NCBI GenBank assembly: GCA_011525015.1
Contig: WTJC01000045.1
Span: forward strand, 1 to 47,868
DNA from: Flavobacteriales bacterium
Lineage (GTDB): Bacteria; Bacteroidota; Bacteroidia; Flavobacteriales; Flavobacteriaceae
Reading direction: 5' to 3'
Length of the DNA: 47,868 nucleotides
Under the pieces are notes generated by a model. It saw only the letters and a program-made list of their open reading frames with translations, was not told where the DNA came from and did not search any database. Both the position numbers and the translations under genes were made by a program. Positions within the stretch are counted from its first letter, which is position 1, and each line of letters starts with the position of its first letter. Positions 43,072 through 47,868 of the stretch are shown piece by piece.

Positions 43072-43795
43072 CGTATTTCTGAATCGCCATGGTCATCGAT
43101 GGTGTTTCTGGTGTAGGTGCTTTGATGTCAATACGCAGTCCAGCGTCTGAAGCAGCTTTGACCGTACTATTACCGAAAACAGCAATACGGGTGTTGTTTT
43201 GTTGGAAGTCTGGAAAGTTTTTAAGTAGACTTTCTATACCCGAAGGACTAAAGAATACCAAAACATCGTAGTAAACATCTCTTAAATCAGATAAGTCACT
43301 AATAACCGTCTTGTAAAAAACACCTCTGGTCCAATTGAGTTGAAGTTCATCTAGTGTTTTGGGAACATCTGGCTTTAACACATCTGAGGACGGCAGTAAA
43401 AACTTTTCGTTTTTGTACTTTTTAAAATGAGCTGTTAGATCAGAAAATAAGCGCTCTCCAACATAAATTTTACGCTTTCGGTAAACAACGTATTTCTGTA
43501 AGTAGTAAGCTACAGCTTCTGATTGGCAAAAATACTTCATGCTATCAGGAACCTTAAACCTCATTTCTTCTGCTAATCTAAAAAAGTGATCAACGGCGTT
43601 TCTCGAGGTTAAGATGATTGCTGTAAAATCGTTGAGATCTACCTTCTGAGTTCTCACCTCTTTAGCAGTAGCGCCTTCGACGTGAATAAAAGGTCTGAAA
43701 TCTACTTTTATATTCTCCTTTTCTATGAGCTTCGCATAAGGAGAGTTTTCTACTTTCGGTTCTGGTTGAGACACCAAGATCGTTTTCACTTTCAT
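43049..43795 (-). CDS. hemD: Uroporphyrinogen-III synthase
   Basis: A 248-residue enzyme from the ATG at 43795 (MKVKTILVSQPEPK, the usual flavobacterial start); another ATG lies 9 bases upstream. HemD closes hydroxymethylbilane into uroporphyrinogen III, inverting ring D, for heme and related tetrapyrroles. The two-domain fold is seen through AIILTSRNAVDHFF in the first half and VFFSPSGIESLL plus IAVFGNSTVKAASDAGL in the second. HemD is poorly conserved, but these blocks are characteristic. It has a well-formed promoter at 43851-43880 and stands alone from other hem genes. Confidence 0.92.
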   Translation of the reverse strand: MKVKTILVSQPEPKVENSPYAKLIEKENIKVDFRPFIHVEGATAKEVRTQKVDLNDFTAIILTSRNAVDHFFRLAEEMRFKVPDSMKYFCQSEAVAYYLQKYVVYRKRKIYVGERLFSDLTAHFKKYKNEKFLLPSSDVLKPDVPKTLDELQLNWTRGVFYKTVISDLSDLRDVYYDVLVFFSPSGIESLLKNFPDFQQNNTRIAVFGNSTVKAASDAGLRIDIKAPTPETPSMTMAIQKYVNEVNKS

Positions 43796-43850
43796 ACCTG
43801 TCATCAGCTTTTAAACAAGATTCAAAACGACTTGTTCTTATTTGAGAGGG

Positions 43851-43880
43851 CAAAGATAAAAATAATTCATCGGTAGGCAA
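43851..43880 (-). promoter_or_regulatory. Promoter for hemD
   Basis: On the minus strand, TTG (43880-43878), a 19-base spacer and TATCTTTG (43858-43851) fit the TTTG/TAnnTTTG layout; the -33 box reads ATTG. The leader would be about 50 bases. Confidence 0.6.
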
Positions 43881-43907
43881 TAGAAAAGTAACGATAGAAA
43901 GGCTTAA

Positions 43908-45539
43908 CTATTGATTTTTAAGTGATAAACCTTGAATATTTGGGGGTAAGCCGTCGAATGTTAAGCTTAGTTTAAAAAATGGAGAATGTTTAACGTTCCT
44001 CAAAAACGCGCTGTTAACTTCAAGCGTTTGACCAGGCTCAATTTGGCCTCCTTCAAATTGAAAATCAGAAATTGTTTCAGCTCCTAGAAATTCTTTATAA
44101 GCGTTAAGTCTCGCTAAGTTCAATTCAAAATCCTCAAGGGCTATAGTAAAGGGATGCCCATTGTGAAGGCTTAAGGCGCCATCTTCATACTTCCATATGA
44201 GCTTTTCATAAATTCGAGGGGTTTCAAGAGGTTTTAAATAGAATAAAGAATTGTCTTTATAAGCAATACTGTCGAAGGCCTTTTCTCTTGTTTTTTCGAG
44301 TAAAACAACTTCTTTGGCTGCGCGGATTTCTTCGTATCCTCTAAGTCCGTATTGATTGTTACGGTAGCGTATCTCATTTAAGGAGGATGCTTTTTGTCCA
44401 CTGTAAAATTGATAGATTGAAGCGCGTTGATATGAATTTTTAAACAGCACAGGTCTGTCGCCAGCTTTTTGAGCGAGAGCCTTAACCCATTTCGAATGTC
44501 CGTGGGTTTCGAGCGCAATGGGACTTATATGCTCAAAAGCTAAAAATAACCTTCCAACTCCAAGGATGATTAAATTGCTCAAAAGAAGAATGCGCAAATA
44601 GTTTTGCTGTTCGAGTTTTTTTGCGGCCGTGTGAAAGGTCAATAAAAAGAGCGGAATGACTATAGGTAAAAACCATTGTGCCTGTGTTTTTTTTGAAAAA
44701 CTAGAGATGAAAAAAAAGCCGATAACCACGAGAGCAGCATACCAGTTTGCCTTTTTGAATAAATCTGTTTTGGTTTCTTTTAGACTCAGTGGAAAGATTA
44801 GAATTCCCATCAGGCCAAAAACAGTGAGCACATTTAAGAAATAGCCTAAGGTAAATTCACTGAAATTATAAGCGTGATTTGGACGTTCATTCAAATGAAA
44901 AAGTAGGCTCTCAAAATTTGTTTCAATTTGCCACATCAAATGCGGAGTGTATAGCAAAACACTAACGATTAAGGCGAGCCAAGCTTTGTTGTTTTTAAGG
45001 AGATTCAAATTGGAAAACAGCACTCCAAATATGAGTAAAAAACCGTAGTATTTTGAATACATCATTCCGGCCATACTGATTCCTAAAACAAAAGCTATTA
45101 GGTAATCTTCTTTGCTTAAAAAACGGCGATAAGCCCAGAAAAAAAGGGCAGTAAAAAACAAAAAAGGACTGTCTGGGAGTGCCAAAAATCCGTAGTACTG
45201 AAAGAGCGGAAAACAAAGCAATAACCCCAAAAAGTATAGGGGTTTAACACGAGTTTGGCTTTGAAGCGTGTCGTACAAAAGCGCTATGCTGCCTAAGTGC
45301 AATCCTATAAATAAGAGTCGCACGCCAAGCTCTCCTTGAATATAGCTGGAAGAAGCTATAATCCAAGCGACCATGGGAGGATGGTCAAAATAGCCCCATT
45401 CGAGTTGTTGCGCGTAATACCAATAATAGGCTTCATCGAAGAGTAAACCTGTAGCATAGGCTTGAATAAAATTCAACAGTCCGAGTATAATAAGGAGTAT
45501 TACAAACAGTTTGGTTGTTGAACTTAATGTGGACTGCAT
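43908..45539 (-). CDS. ArnT/PMT-like membrane glycosyltransferase (GT39)
   Basis: A 543-residue protein with about ten TM helices in the first 350 residues and a soluble C-terminal domain. The motif DEAYYWYYAQQLEWGYFDHPP at about 34-54 is the GT39/ArnT signature, with the catalytic acidic pair Asp-Glu and the following DHPP. LPDSPFLFF and YSKYYGF are also typical. It would use a lipid-linked sugar, probably polyprenyl-phosphate-mannose, on the outer face of the membrane. The divergent neighbour encodes just such a donor-making enzyme. A -7 box 6 bases before the start codon suggests a leaderless mRNA. It is a second copy of the type at 8696, with little close similarity. Confidence 0.88.
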   Translation of the reverse strand: MQSTLSSTTKLFVILLIILGLLNFIQAYATGLLFDEAYYWYYAQQLEWGYFDHPPMVAWIIASSSYIQGELGVRLLFIGLHLGSIALLYDTLQSQTRVKPLYFLGLLLCFPLFQYYGFLALPDSPFLFFTALFFWAYRRFLSKEDYLIAFVLGISMAGMMYSKYYGFLLIFGVLFSNLNLLKNNKAWLALIVSVLLYTPHLMWQIETNFESLLFHLNERPNHAYNFSEFTLGYFLNVLTVFGLMGILIFPLSLKETKTDLFKKANWYAALVVIGFFFISSFSKKTQAQWFLPIVIPLFLLTFHTAAKKLEQQNYLRILLLSNLIILGVGRLFLAFEHISPIALETHGHSKWVKALAQKAGDRPVLFKNSYQRASIYQFYSGQKASSLNEIRYRNNQYGLRGYEEIRAAKEVVLLEKTREKAFDSIAYKDNSLFYLKPLETPRIYEKLIWKYEDGALSLHNGHPFTIALEDFELNLARLNAYKEFLGAETISDFQFEGGQIEPGQTLEVNSAFLRNVKHSPFFKLSLTFDGLPPNIQGLSLKNQ

Positions 45540-45544
45540 AATTC

Positions 45545-45552
45545 CAAAATTA
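45545..45552 (-). promoter_or_regulatory. -7 element immediately before the GT39 gene
   Basis: The minus strand reads TAATTTTG, an exact TAnnTTTG match ending 5 bases before the ATG at 45539. If used, transcription would begin at or next to the start codon. Confidence 0.35.
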
Positions 45553-45597
45553 AGATTTTAAAACATGCGCCTGTTTAATATATGCATGATAAAAGAG

Positions 45598-45605
45598 TAT
45601 TTTTG
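45598..45605 (+). promoter_or_regulatory. -7 element for the polyprenol-phosphate mannosyltransferase operon
   Basis: TATTTTTG is an exact TAnnTTTG match 18 bases before the ATG at 45624. Because it lies inside the longer reading frame from 45582, it supports the shorter start. TTTA lies 20 bases upstream. Confidence 0.45.
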
Positions 45606-45623
45606 TCACTCAATATCCCTCCT

Positions 45624-46361
45624 ATGAGTTTAGATCTTGTGATTATTCCCACCTATAATGAGATTGAAAATGTTGAAGCCATTATTCGTGCGGTGGTAGA
45701 CTTAGGTCAAGGTTATCACATTCTCATTGTCGATGACAATTCTCCTGACGGAACTGCAGATAAGGTGAGAGAACTTCAGACCGAGTTTAATGGAAATTTG
45801 CATCTCGAAGTTCGAAAAGAAAAATCAGGATTGGGAACGGCCTACATTCACGGATTCAAATGGGCGCTTCAAAACAACTACGATTTTATTTTTGAAATGG
45901 ATGCTGATTTTTCGCATACACCAGCTGATTTAATTCGCTTGAAAAAGGCCTGCGAAGAAGGGGCTGACATGTCTATTGGGAGCAGATATACCAAAGGTGT
46001 AAACGTTGTGAATTGGCCTTTATCTCGAATTTTACTCTCCTATGGGGCTTCATTCTATGTCAAAATAATTACGGGAATGCCTATTAATGACCCTACCGCT
46101 GGCTTTGTGTGTTACAGGAGTTCAGCATTGAAGGCCATTGAATTAGATGCCGTTCAATTTGTGGGTTACGCTTTTCAAATCGAAATGAAGTATAGAATTT
46201 ACAAGGCTAAGAAAAAATTAAAAGAGGTAAGTATTGTATTTACCGATAGAGTCAGGGGGCATTCTAAAATGAGTAAAGGAATTGTTTGGGAAGCAATTTT
46301 AGGAGTGATTAAGATGAGGTTCAATAGTATTTTTAATAAAAACAAGTTTTATCATGGCTAG
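45624..46361 (+). CDS. Polyprenol monophosphomannose synthase (GT2)
   Basis: A 245-residue GT-A enzyme. The ATG at 45624 gives MSLDLVIIPTYNEIENVE, the standard start, and fits the promoter box; an ATG at 45582 would add 14 residues. The enzyme transfers mannose from GDP-mannose to polyprenyl phosphate on the cytoplasmic face. Motifs are IVDDNSPDGTAD, EKSGLGTAYIHGF, the metal-binding DxD in FEMDADFSHTP, and GSRYTKGVNVVNWPLSR. QFVGYAFQIEMKYR and the C-terminal RVRGHSKMSKGIVWEA complete the family pattern. No TM tail is present. It probably supplies donor to GT39 enzymes such as the divergent gene. dihydroorotase overlaps its end by 8 bases. Confidence 0.93.
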   Translation: MSLDLVIIPTYNEIENVEAIIRAVVDLGQGYHILIVDDNSPDGTADKVRELQTEFNGNLHLEVRKEKSGLGTAYIHGFKWALQNNYDFIFEMDADFSHTPADLIRLKKACEEGADMSIGSRYTKGVNVVNWPLSRILLSYGASFYVKIITGMPINDPTAGFVCYRSSALKAIELDAVQFVGYAFQIEMKYRIYKAKKKLKEVSIVFTDRVRGHSKMSKGIVWEAILGVIKMRFNSIFNKNKFYHG

Positions 46362-47694
46362 GCGTAAGCTTTTAAAAAATGCCCAAGTTGTATCTGCAGA
46401 AAAAATAGTGGAGTCGGATGTTCTGATTGAGGATGATATTATTTTAAAAATAGAGCGCTCTATAACGGATATTCATGCAGAGGTTGTCGATTTATCAGGA
46501 AAGTATTTACTGCCTGGGCTCATCGATGATCAGGTGCATTTTAGAGAACCAGGCCTAACACATAAAGGGAGTATCGCAACCGAAAGCAAGGCGGCATTAG
46601 CAGGTGGAATCACCTCATTTATGGAACAGCCTAACACCAACCCTCAAACTACTACCTATGAGGCTTTAGAAGATAAATTTAAGCGTGCAAAAGCGACTTC
46701 ATGGGTGAATTATTCGTTTTTCTTTGGTGGCACAAATGACAATTTAGAGTTGATTAAAAGACTTCCGTTAGACGCTTGTGCCGGTGTAAAATTATTTTTG
46801 GGATCTTCTACGGGTAATATGCTGGTCGATAAGCTCGAGGTTATTGAAGCCATATTTTCGTCGACCCCTCATGTGATTGCGGCACACTGTGAAGACGAAC
46901 AAACAATCCGAGAAAATACAGAAAGAGCAATCGCCCAATACGGCTCGAATATTCCATTTTCAGAGCATCCTCTAATACGCTCAGAAGAAGCTTGTTATCT
47001 GTCTTCTTCTCAGGCGGTTTCTCTTGCCCAAAAAACAGGAGCTCGCCTGCACGTTTTTCATTTGTCTACAGCAAAAGAACTCGACTTATTTCGTTCAGAT
47101 TTACCCTTATCAAAGAAGAAAATAACAGCCGAAGCTTGTATTCATCACCTGTGGTTTACAGACGCCGATTATCAAAGCAAGCAAAGTTTGATCAAATGGA
47201 ATCCGGCAGTTAAAACGGCTAATGACAAGGAGGCTTTGTGGAAGGCATTAGAAGAAGGAGCTATTGATGTTATTGCTACAGATCACGCGCCACATACTCT
47301 TGAAGAAAAGAAAAACCCCTATCTAAGCGCTCCTTCTGGTGGACCTTTGGTGCAACATGCCTTGCAAGCACTTATAGATCAAGTCAAAGAACGTAACTTG
47401 GGCTTGCCTTTTATTGTAAAGAAGATGTGTAACAATCCAGCGGAGCTCTTCAGTTTAAAAGACAGAGGATACATCAAAGAAGGTTATAAAGCAGACTTGG
47501 TCGTCGTAGATATGAATAAAGCTCATCGTGTTGCTCAAGATAATTTATGGTATCACTGTGGCTGGTCTCCATTTGAAGGTCACGAATTTGGTTCGAGTAT
47601 TGACCAGGTATGGGTGAATGGTACGCTTGCTTTTAAAAATGGCTCTTTTGTGACTAGACCTACAGTTGAGCGTCTAAGTTTTAATCGGAATTAA
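46354..47694 (+). CDS. pyrC: Dihydroorotase
   Basis: A 446-residue amidohydrolase that closes carbamoyl-aspartate to dihydroorotate in pyrimidine synthesis. It has the class I layout: PGLIDDQVHFREPGLTHKG at 54-72, ALAGGITSFMEQPNTNP, the carboxylated-lysine region GVKLFLGSSTG, metal His residues in IAAHCEDE and HVFHLST, and catalytic Asp in IATDHAPH. The first metal-binding motif, normally H-x-H, reads Q60-V-H62, so one histidine ligand is replaced. Other Bacteroidota enzymes share this as I recall. Dihydroorotase fits better than allantoinase or hydantoinase because of FREPG and NTNP. It overlaps the mannosyltransferase gene by 8 bases. Confidence 0.93.
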   Translation: MARRKLLKNAQVVSAEKIVESDVLIEDDIILKIERSITDIHAEVVDLSGKYLLPGLIDDQVHFREPGLTHKGSIATESKAALAGGITSFMEQPNTNPQTTTYEALEDKFKRAKATSWVNYSFFFGGTNDNLELIKRLPLDACAGVKLFLGSSTGNMLVDKLEVIEAIFSSTPHVIAAHCEDEQTIRENTERAIAQYGSNIPFSEHPLIRSEEACYLSSSQAVSLAQKTGARLHVFHLSTAKELDLFRSDLPLSKKKITAEACIHHLWFTDADYQSKQSLIKWNPAVKTANDKEALWKALEEGAIDVIATDHAPHTLEEKKNPYLSAPSGGPLVQHALQALIDQVKERNLGLPFIVKKMCNNPAELFSLKDRGYIKEGYKADLVVVDMNKAHRVAQDNLWYHCGWSPFEGHEFGSSIDQVWVNGTLAFKNGSFVTRPTVERLSFNRN

Positions 47695-47695
47695 T

Positions 47696-47868
47696 ATGGT
47701 TAAGAAGATTTTCATTTTAGTAATACTATGTTGTGTTTCCTGCAGTGAGCCCTTGAAACAACCTCCTGAAAATTTGATTCCTCAAGAAAAAATGCTGGCG
47801 ATTTATTACGATTTAGCCGTCTTAACAGCTTTGAACAATATGACTCCGGCGACCTTGAAAAATCAAGA
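47696..47868 (+). CDS. DUF4296 lipoprotein (3' end outside the window)
   Basis: The ATG at 47696 lies one base after the pyrC stop, and 57 codons are visible before the right edge. The N-terminus KKIFILVILCCVSC is a lipoprotein signal with the cysteine at 16. PPENLIPQEKMLAIYYDLAVL is the start of the DUF4296 pattern, a short helical family of unknown function. Its position after dihydroorotase is common in flavobacteria as I recall. The C-terminus cannot be seen. Confidence 0.75.
   Translation, partial: MVKKIFILVILCCVSCSEPLKQPPENLIPQEKMLAIYYDLAVLTALNNMTPATLKNQ

Overview
The window is chromosomal DNA from a member of the Bacteroidota, almost certainly class Flavobacteriia. The gliding genes gldE and gldD lie side by side. 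atpD and atpC are split from the rest of the ATP synthase operon, and AtpC is the short form. There are two TonB-dependent outer-membrane receptors and an ftsX-DUF3098-uppP-truB operon. The promoters fit the Bacteroidota -7 consensus TAnnTTTG, and most genes have no clear Shine-Dalgarno sequence. The DNA is AT-rich and densely packed, with many 1-20 base overlaps. I saw no rRNA, tRNA, insertion sequence, prophage or CRISPR array, so this is core genome rather than an accessory island.

Layout. Positions 1-953 (minus) hold a PLP aminotransferase cut by the left edge. After a 426-base intergenic region come a lone carotenoid ketolase (crtW) and a large TonB-dependent receptor ending at a strong terminator. 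From 5149 to 13681 atpD-atpC run into a biotin block, bioF-bioD, then bioA-ketosynthase-bioB. A membrane glycosyltransferase sits on the opposite strand between bioD and bioA. Positions 13682-16279 (minus) carry recX, rng, a tiny 29-residue basic-protein gene absent from ordinary ORF lists, and an HU gene. Positions 16370-19738 carry mutY-ssb-gldE-gldD. Next are a lipoprotein and a two-subunit M16 peptidase (minus), rplU-rpmA, a DinB-like gene and ahcY.

Positions 26465-32046 hold a phosphopantetheinyl transferase, a PnuC-type vitamin transporter, a NadR-like kinase, a DUF4301 protein, and a TPP riboswitch in front of a second TonB-dependent receptor. This looks like a vitamin uptake and salvage neighbourhood. 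A Rieske-like lipoprotein follows (minus), then greA-HIT-DUF3127 and aat. On the minus strand come tag, a TonB-like protein, truB, uppP, DUF3098 and ftsX. leuS and a YugP-type metallopeptidase follow, then an Lrp/AsnC regulator, DUF423, hemD, a second GT39-like glycosyltransferase, a polyprenol-phosphate mannosyltransferase, dihydroorotase and the start of a DUF4296 lipoprotein.

The most interesting points are these. A catalytically complete ketosynthase lies in a biotin operon with no visible bioC or bioH, so it may belong to an alternative pimeloyl route. A 29-residue, extremely basic mini-protein gene lies between HU and RNase G. DUF3127 ends in an SSB-like acidic tip. PnuC, a kinase and DUF4301 form a translationally coupled unit, and DUF4301 has nucleotidyltransferase-like motifs. 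The TPP riboswitch leader shows an anti-aptamer repeat and a start-codon hairpin.
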